In this document: piece by piece, positions 6,584 through 14,741 of the stretch
Position numbering within the stretch: the first letter of the stretch is position 1
Layout of the letters: the number at the start of each line of letters is the position of its first letter
Source: an uncultured Rikenella sp.
GTDB taxonomy: Bacteria; Bacteroidota; Bacteroidia; Bacteroidales; Rikenellaceae
Length of the DNA stretch: 25,236 bases
Assembly (NCBI RefSeq): GCF_910577125.1
Contig: NZ_CAJTMN010000025.1
Location: 1 to 25,236, forward strand
Direction: 5' to 3'
Program-made: the position numbers and the translations under genes
Notes under the pieces: model-generated
What the model saw: the letters and a program-made list of their open reading frames with translations, nothing else
Database searches by the model: none
What the model was told of the DNA's origin: nothing

Positions 6584-7528
6584 ATGACCTTTCGAGTGAC
6601 CATACTGGGATGCAGTTCGGCCCGACCGACCGCCACCAGGCACCACACTGCTCATGTACTGAACGTACATGAGCAGTTTTTTTTGATCGACTGCGGCGAA
6701 GGGACACAATACCAGCTCCTGCGGTGCGGGATTAATCCACTGAAGATCAACGTGATTTTCATCTCTCATCTGCACGGCGACCACGTTTACGGGATTTTCG
6801 GCCTGCTCTCCACCATGAGCATGATGGGGCGGACACGGCGGCTGGAGATCATCGCCCCGCATCCATTCGGCGAGATGCTACGGAGCCACCTCGGATTTTT
6901 TGGAGTCGAGCTGCCTTATCCGTTGGAAATCAAAGAAGTGGACACCAGACAGAACACCGACGTGTGGTCGAACCGCGTGTTCAGCGTCTCCAGCCTTCCC
7001 CTGCGCCACCGCGTGCCCTGCTGCGGCTACCTCTTCCGCGAGCGAGAGCCCGGTTTGAACGTATACAAACACCTCGTCGAAGGATACGGACTGAACCCCG
7101 CCCAGATCGCCGCCTTGAAACAAGGCCGGGACACCCTCTTAGCCACCGGCGCCCCCCTGACCGCCCGGGAAGCCACCTACCGGCCCTACGCACCGCGGAG
7201 CTACGCCTATTGCAGCGACACCACCCCCTCCGGCAAAGTCGCCACCCTCGTCGAAGGCGTGGATCTGCTCTACCACGAATCCACCTACCTTCACCAGGAC
7301 AAAGCCCTCGCCGAGAAGACCGGCCACTCCACCGCCCTTCAGGCCGCACGGATCGCCCGCAGAGCGAACGTCCGGCATCTGCTGCTCGGCCACTACTCCG
7401 CCCGTTATAAGAGCCTCGAACCCCTGCAGGACGAAGCCCGGAGCGAGTTTCCCGAAACCATTTTGGGCCACGACGGCCTCACCCTGACCATCGAGAAAGA
7501 CCATTCCCTGCGCCTCACCCGGCTTTAG
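6584..7528 (+). CDS. rnz: Ribonuclease Z (tRNA 3' endonuclease)
   Basis: This metallo-beta-lactamase-fold enzyme cuts the 3' trailer from tRNA precursors. The ATG at 6584 gives MTFRVTILGCSSA and 314 residues, the normal length; an in-frame start further upstream would put leader hairpins inside the protein and is rejected. The zinc-binding motif HLHGDH is at residues 62-67. Also visible are LIDCGEGTQ (34-42), the HRVP segment, SDTTPSG, LYHESTYL, and the GHSTA and LLGHYSARY motifs towards the C terminus. The oddity is in codons 22-34, where the mRNA would form a perfect intrinsic-terminator structure without disturbing the reading frame. guaA follows after 68 bases with its own promoter. Confidence 0.93.
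   Translation: MTFRVTILGCSSARPTATRHHTAHVLNVHEQFFLIDCGEGTQYQLLRCGINPLKINVIFISHLHGDHVYGIFGLLSTMSMMGRTRRLEIIAPHPFGEMLRSHLGFFGVELPYPLEIKEVDTRQNTDVWSNRVFSVSSLPLRHRVPCCGYLFREREPGLNVYKHLVEGYGLNPAQIAALKQGRDTLLATGAPLTAREATYRPYAPRSYAYCSDTTPSGKVATLVEGVDLLYHESTYLHQDKALAEKTGHSTALQAARIARRANVRHLLLGHYSARYKSLEPLQDEARSEFPETILGHDGLTLTIEKDHSLRLTRL
6647..6684 (+). terminator. Terminator-like hairpin inside the rnz coding sequence
   Basis: ACTGCTCATGTAC (6647-6659), loop TGAAC, GTACATGAGCAGT (6665-6677), then an unbroken run of T to 6684 (8 T counting the last stem base). It has every hallmark of a rho-independent terminator, yet it lies in codons 22-34 of rnz, in frame and with no disruption. It would cut the mRNA about 100 bases after the start codon unless translation or a factor prevents it. 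Confidence 0.7.
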
Positions 7529-7563
7529 TCCGCATGCATAGTGGGAAATTCCGCCGAAAGCTG

Positions 7564-7571
7564 TAAATTTG
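7564..7571 (+). promoter_or_regulatory. guaA -7 promoter box (TAAATTTG)
   Basis: TAAATTTG matches TAnnTTTG and lies 25 bases before the guaA ATG, giving a very short leader. No clear -33 element is visible. Confidence 0.55.
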
Positions 7572-7596
7572 TATCCATCTAACATCACGTTCGTCT

Positions 7597-9126
7597 ATGC
7601 AGGAAAAAATTCTGATCCTCGACTTCGGATCGCAGTACACCCAGCTGATAGCCAGACGGGTACGCGAGCTGAACGTCTACTGCGAGATACATCCGTACAA
7701 CCACTATCCGGCGCTCGATCCCTCCGTGAAAGGCGTGATCCTGTCGGGCAGTCCTTTCTCCGTGCGCGACACGGAGGCCCCGCAGATCGACCTCAGCGGG
7801 ATTAAAGGACATTTGCCCCTGCTCGGAGTTTGCTACGGAGCGCAATATCTGGCCCATCATTTCGGCGGCGAAGTCGCACCGTCGAATAGCAGAGAGTACG
7901 GCCGCGCCATGCTCTCGAAAGTACGAGGCACAGACCCGCTTATCGCTTCGCTCAGTGCACAAACGCAAGTATGGATGTCCCACGGCGATACGATTGTCAA
8001 AGAGCCGACCGGCTGCGAAATCATCGCCAGCACCGAGGATGTGCGGGTCGCCGCCTTCCATATCGCGGGAGAGCAGACTTGGGGGATACAGTTTCACCCC
8101 GAAGTCTACCACTCCACCGAAGGACTTCAGCTGCTGAAACACTTCGTCGTCGACATCTGCGGGTGCAGACAGGATTGGACACCCGCATCGTATATCGAGA
8201 CCACCGTCCGCGAATTGCAGGCCAAATTAGGGAACGACAAAGTCGTACTGGGGCTTTCGGGCGGCGTGGACTCCTCCGTGGCCGCCGTATTGCTGCACAA
8301 AGCCATCGGCGCCAATCTGACCTGTATCTTCGTCGACATGGGCCTCCTGCGGAAAGACGAATTCTCCAGCGTGCTGGACTCCTATAAGAACATGGGGCTC
8401 AACGTCATCGGCGTCGACGCCGGCGACAAATTCCTCGGGGATTTGAAAGGGGTGACCGATCCGGAACAGAAGCGGAAGATCATCGGCCGCGACTTCATCG
8501 AAGTCTTCGACACCGAGGCACAGAAGCTAAAGGATGTGCGGTGGCTGGCCCAAGGCACCATCTATCCGGACGTCATCGAATCCGTATCCGTCAACGGCCC
8601 GAGCGTGACCATCAAATCGCACCACAACGTGGGAGGGCTGCCGGAGAAGATGAACCTCAAGATCGTGGAACCGCTGCGGTTGCTTTTCAAGGACGAAGTG
8701 CGGCGGATCGGACGGGAATTGGGATTATCGGAACTTTTGCTCGGTCGTCACCCCTTCCCGGGGCCGGGCTTGGGGATTCGTATTCTGGGTGAAGTGACCA
8801 AAGAAAAAGTGCGGATTCTGCAGGAAGCCGACGCCATCTTCATCCAGGCTTTGCGCGATGCCGGCTGGTACGACAAAGTTTGGCAGGCGGGAGTGATGCT
8901 GCTTCCGGTTCAGAGCGTCGGCGTGATGGGCGACGAGCGGACATACGAGTCTTGCGTAGCCCTGCGCGCCGTGACCTCGACCGACGGGATGACCGCCGAC
9001 TGGGTTCACCTGCCGTATGAACTTCTGGCCAAAGTATCGAACGACATCATCAATAAAGTGCGGGGGATTAATCGCGTAGTGTATGATATTTCGTCGAAAC
9101 CGCCGGCAACCATCGAGTGGGAGTAA
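7597..9126 (+). CDS. guaA: GMP synthase (glutamine-hydrolysing)
   Basis: This enzyme converts XMP, ATP and glutamine to GMP, the last step of guanine nucleotide synthesis. It has 509 residues. The N-terminal class I glutamine amidotransferase domain has the nucleophile Cys79 (GVCYGAQ) and the His167/Glu169 pair (FHPEV). The ATP-pyrophosphatase domain has the P-loop SGGVDSS at 221-227. The C-terminal dimerisation domain ends in RGINRVVYDISSKPPATIEWE. The start at 7597 (MQEKILILDFGSQYTQLIARR) is the family's usual one. The gene has its own TAAATTTG promoter box and ends before a strong terminator, so it is probably a single-gene unit. Confidence 0.97.
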   Translation: MQEKILILDFGSQYTQLIARRVRELNVYCEIHPYNHYPALDPSVKGVILSGSPFSVRDTEAPQIDLSGIKGHLPLLGVCYGAQYLAHHFGGEVAPSNSREYGRAMLSKVRGTDPLIASLSAQTQVWMSHGDTIVKEPTGCEIIASTEDVRVAAFHIAGEQTWGIQFHPEVYHSTEGLQLLKHFVVDICGCRQDWTPASYIETTVRELQAKLGNDKVVLGLSGGVDSSVAAVLLHKAIGANLTCIFVDMGLLRKDEFSSVLDSYKNMGLNVIGVDAGDKFLGDLKGVTDPEQKRKIIGRDFIEVFDTEAQKLKDVRWLAQGTIYPDVIESVSVNGPSVTIKSHHNVGGLPEKMNLKIVEPLRLLFKDEVRRIGRELGLSELLLGRHPFPGPGLGIRILGEVTKEKVRILQEADAIFIQALRDAGWYDKVWQAGVMLLPVQSVGVMGDERTYESCVALRAVTSTDGMTADWVHLPYELLAKVSNDIINKVRGINRVVYDISSKPPATIEWE

Positions 9127-9183
9127 CGGCATTTCTTTAGCGAACCGAACCGTTTCCCGCCCCCACTCTTCGAGGCAGAACCC

Positions 9184-9224
9184 AAAAAGCGGGATGAGGA
9201 TATATCCTCATCCCGCTTTTAGTT
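9184..9224 (+). terminator. guaA intrinsic terminator
   Basis: An 18-bp perfect palindrome, AAAAGCGGGATGAGGATA (9185-9202) with its exact complement at 9203-9220, ends in TTTT and is followed by AGTTT. It is 58 bases after the guaA stop. Because it is a full palindrome with A and T tails it could work in both directions. Cassette 4 begins about 18 bases after it. Confidence 0.85.
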
Positions 9225-9238
9225 TCCCTTTGCCCTTC

Positions 9239-9436
9239 CCCGCCCCGGGCTTCCGAGACGCGGGCAACTATGGACGGTTAGGCGATCTGAGCTATGTCGG
9301 CAATAGTGGATTCAGCTGGTCTTTCGCCACAAGCGGTATCTATGGCCTGTACTTGAATTCTTATACGGCAGGACTCAATCCCAGCAACATATACGGCCGT
9401 GGCTACGGTTTTCAGTTGCGTTGCCTCTCGGAATAA
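9239..9436 (+). repeat. Start-less FISUMP-type C-terminal cassette 4
   Basis: Sixty-five codons run from PAPGFRDAGNYG to GYGFQLRCLSE and TAA. It is a 66-codon form with the extra codons in the first loop. It begins just after the guaA terminator and so should not be transcribed with guaA. The frame happens to stay open back into the end of guaA, in a different frame from guaA, but no start site or upstream domain half is present. The flank after the stop (to about 9495) is shared with cassette 9. Confidence 0.78.
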
Positions 9437-9577
9437 ACGGGGCGTGTCGCACTCACAAATGGCCGGGTCTACCCTAACAGGCAGCCTCTACCCCACCCAC
9501 AGATGAAGCTAACCTAACCATTTGCCCACCGCGGCCAACACCGAGAAAGCCTCAACGCCATCCGCCCGCCCACACTC
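9437..9577. other. Shared flank of cassette 4 and gcvP 3' side
   Basis: The first ~60 bases (ACGGGGCGTGTCGCACTC onward, through GGCCGGGTCTACCC to CCTCTACCCC) match the flank after cassette 9 with a few differences, and the start matches bases 1-25 next to cassette 1. I see no terminator for gcvP here. Confidence 0.55.
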
Positions 9578-12433
9578 CTACCGGTACGTCTCCAGCGGCT
9601 CACACGTGCAAACCAGATTCCGGTCGCCATACCCCGCATCGATCTTCGAGACATACGGCCAGAACTTGTTTTCCCGCACCCACGGCAACGGGAACGCCGC
9701 CTCGCGCCGCGAATACGGGTGCGTCCACCCCGATTCGTCCGAAGCCCCGCAACATTCGTATGCCGTATGCGGTGCATTTTTGACGATATGATCCTCCGCC
9801 CCCACATTCTCCTCGCACTCCTTGCGAATCGCAATCAACGCCTCCAGGAACCTGTCCAGCTCCGCCTTCGGCTCGCTCTCCGTCGGCTCCACCATCAGCG
9901 TGTCGTGCACCGGGAACGAGAGCGTCGGCGCGTGGAACCCATAGTCCATCAGCCTCCGCGCAATATCCCCGCACTCGACCCCATAGTCCGCCCGGAAATT
10001 CCTGCAATCCACGATCATCTCATGCCCCACACGCCCCGTCTCGCCCGTGTAGACAATCCCGTAATGCCCCTTCAGCGCACACGCCATGTAATTGGCCGCC
10101 ACGATCGCCATCTCCGACGCCCGTTTCAAGCCCTCCGCCCCCATCATTTTGATATATCCGTACGAGATCGCCTCGACCATCGCACTCCCCCACGGCGCCG
10201 CCGAGACCGCCGTAATGGCCTCCGTCCCCCCCGTCGCGACGATCGAGTGAGAGGGCAGGAACGGCACCAGATGCGCCGCCACCCCGATCGGCCCCACGCC
10301 CGGCCCCCCGCCGCCGTGCGGAATCGCGAACGTCTTGTGCAGGTTCAGGTGGCAGACATCCGCCCCGATGAACCCCGGAGACGAAAGCCCCACCAGCGCA
10401 TTCATGTTCGCCCCGTCGAAATAGACCTGCCCGCCGTTTTCGTGGATAATATCGATTATCTCCTTGATTTTGCCCTCGAAAATGCCGTGCGTCGACGGAT
10501 ACGTAATCATCAGACAAGCCAGCTCCGCCGCATGCTCCTCCGCCTTTTTGCGCAGGTCGTCCACATCGACATTCCCCCGCTCGTCGCACGCCACCACCAC
10601 GATCCTCATGCCCGCCATCGCCGCCGACGCCGGATTCGTCCCGTGCGCCGACGCCGGAATCAGCGCCACCCGCCGCTGCCCGTCTCCCCGACTCAGGTGG
10701 TACGCCCGAATCACCATCAGCCCCGTATATTCTCCCGCCGCTCCCGAATTGGGCTGCAGCGACACCGCCTCGAACCCCGTAATCACCGCCAAGTCATGCT
10801 CCAGCCCCCGGATCATCTCCATATACCCCTCCGCCTGGTCCAGCGGCACGAACGGGTGGACATTGCCCCACTCCGCCAGCGAGAGCGGCATCATCGAGAC
10901 CGCCGAATTGAGCTTCATCGTACACGACCCCAGCGAGATCATCGAATCCGCCAGCGAGATATCCCTCCGCTCCAGCCGCTTGATATAGCGCATCAGATCC
11001 GTTTCATTGCGATACTTCCGGAAGACCGCCTCCGTCAAAATCTCGTCCCCCCGCAGCAAATCCGCCGGCAGGAAAATCCCCTCCTCGACCGTCTTCGCCA
11101 CCGGCGCCGCCTTCCCCGCCGCCTCCGCAAAAATCTGAGCAACAGCATTCACCTCATCGAGCGTGGAGACCTCGTCGAAACTGATATGCACCCGGTCATT
11201 GGCCGGATAAAAGAGATTCAGCCCCATCCTGACCGCAATCGCCTCCACCTTTTCCGCATCGGCCGCCACCTCGATCGTATCGAAATAGCAGTCCGAAACC
11301 AGCTCATAGCCCATCCCCTTGAGCAGCTCCGCCGCCGCATGGGCATGCGCATGGGCATGGGTCGCAATCCGTTTCAGCCCCTCCGCCCCGTGGTAGACCG
11401 CGAACATCCCCGCCATCGTCGCCAGGAGCGCCTGCGCCGTACAGATATTCGACGTCGCCCGTTCGCGCTTGATATGCTGCTCCCGCATCTGAAGCGCCAT
11501 CCGCAGCGCCTTGTTCCCCAGCCTGTCCACCGACACCCCGATAATCCGGCCCGGCATCTGCCGTTTGTAAGCATCCCGCGTCGCCATATAGCCCGCATGC
11601 GGCCCCCCGAATCCCATCGGAATCCCGAACCGCTGCGTCGAACCCACCGCAATATCCGCCCCCCACGCCGCCGGAGACTTCAGCAGCGCCAGCGCCAAAA
11701 TATCCGCCACCGCCGTCACCAGCATCCCCCGCTCATGGCAAGCCGCCGCAAAAGCCGAATAATCCGCCACCCGCCCATTAGCGCCCGGATACTGAACGAT
11801 CGCCCCGAACTCCCGCCCGCTGAACTCATACTCCTCGAACGAATCCACCGCCAGCTCGATTCCCAGCGGTTCCGACCGCGTGAGGAGCACATCGAGCGTC
11901 TGCGGAAAGATATTTTCGTCCACGAACAAGACATTCCGCCCCTCCTTGACCGCCTCCCGCGCCCTCAGGTTGAACATCATGATCATCGCCTCGGCCGCCG
12001 CCGTCGCCTCGTCCAGCAGCGAGCAGTTGGCCACCTCGAGCCCCGTCAGCGAGCTGACCATGGTCTGAAAGTTGAGCAGCGCCTCCAGCCGCCCCTGCGA
12101 GATTTCGGCCTGATACGGCGTATAGGAGGTATACCACGCCGGATTTTCGAAAATATTCCTCATCACCGGCGCCAGCGTCGCCGTCCCGTAATAGCCCATC
12201 CCGATGAGCGTCCGCAGCGGTCTGTTTTTCGCCCCGAGCTCCCGGATATGGGCGGCAAACTCATATTCGCTCATCGGCGGGTCGAGTTCGAGCGGTTTCG
12301 GCAGCTGAATCTGCGGCGGGACGACCTGATCGATAAGTTCCCCGACCGACCCGACGCCGATCACTCCGAGCATCTGTTCGACCTCCTGGTTTGCGTTTCC
12401 GATATGTCTGTTTACGAATTGATCCTGAGCCAT
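9578..12433 (-). CDS. gcvP: Glycine dehydrogenase (aminomethyl-transferring), P-protein of the glycine cleavage system
   Basis: This PLP enzyme decarboxylates glycine and loads the aminomethyl group on the lipoyl H-protein. It is the full-length fused form, 951 residues, with both the N-terminal and C-terminal halves. The PLP lysine is Lys700 in HLNLHKTFAIPHGGGGPG. The start at 12433 (MAQDQFVNRHIG) is the family's normal N terminus; an upstream extension would read through cassette 5 on the other strand and is rejected. Residues 359-366 are a His-Ala repeat (HAHAHAHA) encoded by a six-base tandem repeat at about 11337-11361. gcvT and gcvH are not in the window. A weak promoter-like TATCTTGC lies upstream on the minus strand at about 12468-12475. 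Confidence 0.97.
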   Translation of the reverse strand: MAQDQFVNRHIGNANQEVEQMLGVIGVGSVGELIDQVVPPQIQLPKPLELDPPMSEYEFAAHIRELGAKNRPLRTLIGMGYYGTATLAPVMRNIFENPAWYTSYTPYQAEISQGRLEALLNFQTMVSSLTGLEVANCSLLDEATAAAEAMIMMFNLRAREAVKEGRNVLFVDENIFPQTLDVLLTRSEPLGIELAVDSFEEYEFSGREFGAIVQYPGANGRVADYSAFAAACHERGMLVTAVADILALALLKSPAAWGADIAVGSTQRFGIPMGFGGPHAGYMATRDAYKRQMPGRIIGVSVDRLGNKALRMALQMREQHIKRERATSNICTAQALLATMAGMFAVYHGAEGLKRIATHAHAHAHAAAELLKGMGYELVSDCYFDTIEVAADAEKVEAIAVRMGLNLFYPANDRVHISFDEVSTLDEVNAVAQIFAEAAGKAAPVAKTVEEGIFLPADLLRGDEILTEAVFRKYRNETDLMRYIKRLERRDISLADSMISLGSCTMKLNSAVSMMPLSLAEWGNVHPFVPLDQAEGYMEMIRGLEHDLAVITGFEAVSLQPNSGAAGEYTGLMVIRAYHLSRGDGQRRVALIPASAHGTNPASAAMAGMRIVVVACDERGNVDVDDLRKKAEEHAAELACLMITYPSTHGIFEGKIKEIIDIIHENGGQVYFDGANMNALVGLSSPGFIGADVCHLNLHKTFAIPHGGGGPGVGPIGVAAHLVPFLPSHSIVATGGTEAITAVSAAPWGSAMVEAISYGYIKMMGAEGLKRASEMAIVAANYMACALKGHYGIVYTGETGRVGHEMIVDCRNFRADYGVECGDIARRLMDYGFHAPTLSFPVHDTLMVEPTESEPKAELDRFLEALIAIRKECEENVGAEDHIVKNAPHTAYECCGASDESGWTHPYSRREAAFPLPWVRENKFWPYVSKIDAGYGDRNLVCTCEPLETYR

Positions 12434-12501
12434 TTTCCGAGCTTCGTTTAAGTTTTTAAGGTTTCGCAAGATACGAAATAAAAACGAGAAAACCCCGCGT
12501 C

Positions 12502-12687
12502 CCCGCCCCGGGCCTCCGCCATTCATATTCAGGTGATCCGGTGCGCGTCGGCCATTACGGTTACAGCTGGTCCTCGACGATCGGTGATACCAGTAGCATG
12601 TGCTTGGATTTTCACATGACATGGCTCAGTCCCCACAGCGCGTACTACCGTGCCTATAGTTTTCAGTTGCGTTGCCTCTCGGAATAA
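12502..12687 (+). repeat. Start-less FISUMP-type C-terminal cassette 5
   Basis: Sixty-one codons run from PAPGLRHSYSG to AYSFQLRCLSE and TAA. It is a 62-codon form. It is divergent from gcvP, with its 5' edge 68 bases from the gcvP start, so it abuts the gcvP promoter region. A hairpin with an 8-bp stem and GTAA loop lies 19 bases after its stop codon. Confidence 0.78.
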
Positions 12688-12856
12688 ACGGGGCCGAGGC
12701 TGCCTTAGCGATGCGTAAGCATCGCTCCGTCCCGCCGGGGCGCCCACCGGGCGTTTTATTGGGGTTCTCTCTGCCTTATTAGCCGGACGCCGCCCGCGGA
12801 AGGGCAGTTCCATCCGGTTGGGGTAGAGGCGGCCCTGTCGGAGTGCCTGAAGGCAC
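12688..12856. other. GC-rich linker between cassette 5 and palindromic element 4
   Basis: There is no gene. It carries the hairpin at 12707-12726, a stretch (CCGTCCCGCCGGGG, then CCGCCCGCG) shared with about 24726-24760, a GGGTTCTCTCTGCCTTATT stretch resembling 3270-3300 and 25000-25020, and a GTGCC-TGAA-GGCAC hairpin at 12843-12856. Confidence 0.45.
12707..12726 (+). repeat. Small hairpin, GTAA loop, 8-bp stem
   Basis: AGCGATGC-GTAA-GCATCGCT. Compared with GCGAAAC/GTTTCGC at 2901, both arms differ in matching ways, so pairing is kept. Confidence 0.6.
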
Positions 12857-12936
12857 CGCGCGCCGTCGCCTTAATAGGGAAATCGTTCAAAATGCACCTG
12901 TGCGTTTTGACAAGATTTACCAAGGCGTGGCGCGCG
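12857..12936 (+). repeat. Palindromic intergenic element, copy 4 (subtype A)
   Basis: CGCGCGCC/GGCGCGCG arms enclose a GGGAAATC...GATTTACC middle stem and an inner stem TTCAAAATGCAC/GTGCGTTTTGA. A short GGCGT insertion lies in the right arm, making this the longest copy. Confidence 0.75.
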
Positions 12937-12986
12937 TCGAGCTTCGACTGGCCTCGGGCCGGGCAGGCCCCACGTCCCGTGGACAG

Positions 12987-13003
12987 GCGAAACTGCGTTT
13001 CGC
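12987..13003 (-). repeat. Small hairpin in an inverted copy of the pheT-side linker
   Basis: GCGAAAC-TGC-GTTTCGC. The flanks (about 12960-13025) are the reverse complement of 2885-2945. Confidence 0.55.
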
Positions 13004-13046
13004 TGCGGCAGCCTCCGCCCAAATCTTTCCATACCCCACGAACATC

Positions 13047-13089
13047 AAAAAAGCCTCGGCCCCTCCGCATGAAGCGGAGAGGCCGAGGC
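13047..13089 (-). terminator. Terminator of the sigma factor gene
   Basis: On the minus strand GCCTCGGCC (13089-13081) pairs with GGCCGAGGC (13061-13053), with an inner CTCCGC/GCGGAG helix, followed by TTTTTT (13052-13047). It begins 17 bases after the sigma stop codon. Confidence 0.85.
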
Positions 13090-13105
13090 CCCAAGAATAT
13101 TTTCC

Positions 13106-13696
13106 TCAAGCAAACGCCAACCGCCTCTCATCCACCAGCTTGCGCAGGTTGATCAACGCATACCGCATCCTCCCCAACGCCGTATTGATGCTCACCCCCG
13201 TCTGCTGGGCGATCTCCTTGAAACTGAGGTCGAAATAGTGCCTCAACACCACCACCTCCCGCTGCTCCTCCGGCAATCGGTCGATCAGCTTCCGGACATC
13301 CTCCTCCATCTGGTCGCGGATCATGCGATCCTCGACCGTCGGATCGGCCAACTCTTTGTTGTTCAACACATCATACCCCGCATCCTCGTTCGTGACATGC
13401 GTCGGTTTCCGTCCCCCGCGGAAGAAGTCGATCACCTGATTGTGAGCGATCCGCAACACCCAGGAAATGAATTTTCCGTTTTCGGCATACTTTCCTCCCC
13501 TGAGGCTCCCGATCACCTTGATAAAGGTCTCCTGACAGAGGTCGTCCGCCGTCTGGCGATCCTTGACCAACATGAGAATATAGTTATATACCTTTTGTCG
13601 ATAACCATCGATCAGGGTATCAATCGCCGACTCGTCGCCATCGATGAACGACCGGAGCAACCGTTGTTCCCAGTCGTTTCTGATTTCGGTTTTCAT
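13106..13696 (-). CDS. RNA polymerase sigma-70 family factor (ECF-like)
   Basis: This 196-residue sigma factor has regions 2 and 4 only. Region 2 is visible as QKVYNYILMLVKD and DDLCQETFIKVI (about residues 33-65), followed by WVLRIAHNQVIDFFR. Region 4 is LPEEQREVVVLRHYFDLSFKEIAQQTGVS and the helix-turn-helix end NTALGRMRYALINLRK (about 140-187). No anti-sigma gene or SusC/D genes lie beside it, so it may act as a stand-alone, constitutively present ECF factor; that is inference. The start at 13696 gives MKTEIRNDWEQRLL. It is followed by a strong terminator, and the next gene up ends in its own terminator, so it is a single-gene unit. Confidence 0.92.
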   Translation of the reverse strand: MKTEIRNDWEQRLLRSFIDGDESAIDTLIDGYRQKVYNYILMLVKDRQTADDLCQETFIKVIGSLRGGKYAENGKFISWVLRIAHNQVIDFFRGGRKPTHVTNEDAGYDVLNNKELADPTVEDRMIRDQMEEDVRKLIDRLPEEQREVVVLRHYFDLSFKEIAQQTGVSINTALGRMRYALINLRKLVDERRLAFA

Positions 13697-13860
13697 GGTT
13701 TCTACTCGTTTAATACGTATGGATTAGAGTAGATTTCAATCGATAGGCAACTTGGTATTTACGTAATTCAGTGGCAAAAATCCTTTCGGTTCGAAAGCAA
13801 GGTACGAAAAAAATCGCAATCCGCCAAATCCCCCTGTCGGCAGGGGGCAAACCCTATACC

Positions 13861-13897
13861 AAAAGCGCGCAAACCGACATTTTGTCAGTTCGCGCGC
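13861..13897 (-). terminator. Terminator of the nif3 / zinc-ribbon unit
   Basis: On the minus strand GCGCGC-G-AAC-T-GACA, loop AAA, TGTC-G-GTT-T-GCGCGC, then TTTT. It starts 22 bases after the zinc-ribbon gene stop. Confidence 0.75.
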
Positions 13898-13918
13898 CAT
13901 ATCGTCCGATTCAAGGGA

Positions 13919-14683
13919 TTATTTCTGCTCCCCGTCCAGCAAGTCCGAGACCAGAATCCGCCCGCAATACTCGCAGACGATGATCTTCTTGCTCATCCGG
14001 ATATCCAGCTGCCTCTGCGGCGGAATCCGGTTGAAGCACCCCCCGCACGCATCGCGTTTGACCGTCACCACCGCCAAGCCGTTCCGGACATTTTTCCGAA
14101 TCCGGTCGTAAGCCGACAACAGCCGTTCGTCGATCTTTCCCCTCGCCTCCGCCGCCTGTTTCCCGAGCTCCGCCAGCTCCTTCGCCGTCTCCTGTTCGAT
14201 CCCCTCCAGCTCGGCCCGTTTGGCGTCAAGATCGATTTTTCGATCCTCCAGGAGCGCTTTCGTATCCTCTATCTGTTTTTTCTTGTTTTTGATCTCGGCA
14301 TTGAACTCCTTGATGCGTTTCTCAGCCAGTTCGATTTCGAGTTTCTGATACTCGATCTCCTTCGAGAGCGAGTCGAACTCGCGGTTATTCCTCACATCAT
14401 CCTGCTGGGCCTCGTATTTTTTGATGAGTGCCTTCGCCTGTTCGATCTCCTCTTTTTTGGTTTTGACCTCCCTGCTCAGTTCATCCGCCTGTTCTCCGTA
14501 AGTACCGATACGCGTTTCGAGCCCTCCGATCACATCCTCCAGGTCCTGCACCTCGAAAGGCAGTTCTCCCTTGATGTGATTGATGCTGTCCATTTTGGAA
14601 TCGATCTGCTGGAGCGCATAGAGGACACCGATTTTCTCTTCGGTCGACAACTCTTCGGCAACGTTTTTGGTTTTGGTAGCCAT
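13919..14683 (-). CDS. Coiled-coil C4-type zinc-ribbon protein
   Basis: The protein has 254 residues. From about residue 25 to 195 it is an almost unbroken, charged alpha-helical coiled coil. The C-terminal zinc ribbon has cysteines 213 and 216 (CGGC) and 237 and 240 (CEYC). This is the DUF164 / zf-RING_7 family, whose function is not settled; suggestions include nucleic-acid or RNA-processing roles. The start at 14683 (MATKTKNVAEEL) is preferred, because an upstream extension would overlap the end of nif3. It lies 58 bases after nif3 on the same strand and shares its terminator, an arrangement I know from other Bacteroidota. Confidence 0.88.
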   Translation of the reverse strand: MATKTKNVAEELSTEEKIGVLYALQQIDSKMDSINHIKGELPFEVQDLEDVIGGLETRIGTYGEQADELSREVKTKKEEIEQAKALIKKYEAQQDDVRNNREFDSLSKEIEYQKLEIELAEKRIKEFNAEIKNKKKQIEDTKALLEDRKIDLDAKRAELEGIEQETAKELAELGKQAAEARGKIDERLLSAYDRIRKNVRNGLAVVTVKRDACGGCFNRIPPQRQLDIRMSKKIIVCEYCGRILVSDLLDGEQK

Positions 14684-14741
14684 GTGGGTGGTATGTGTAA
14701 CTATCTGATTATATGCACCGAGATTCCGAGGCAGGAGGAAC

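Noticed and set aside
9719..12451. Open frame of about 910 codons antisense to gcvP
   Set aside because: Same shadow effect; the GcvP motifs and lysine 700 on the other strand settle it.
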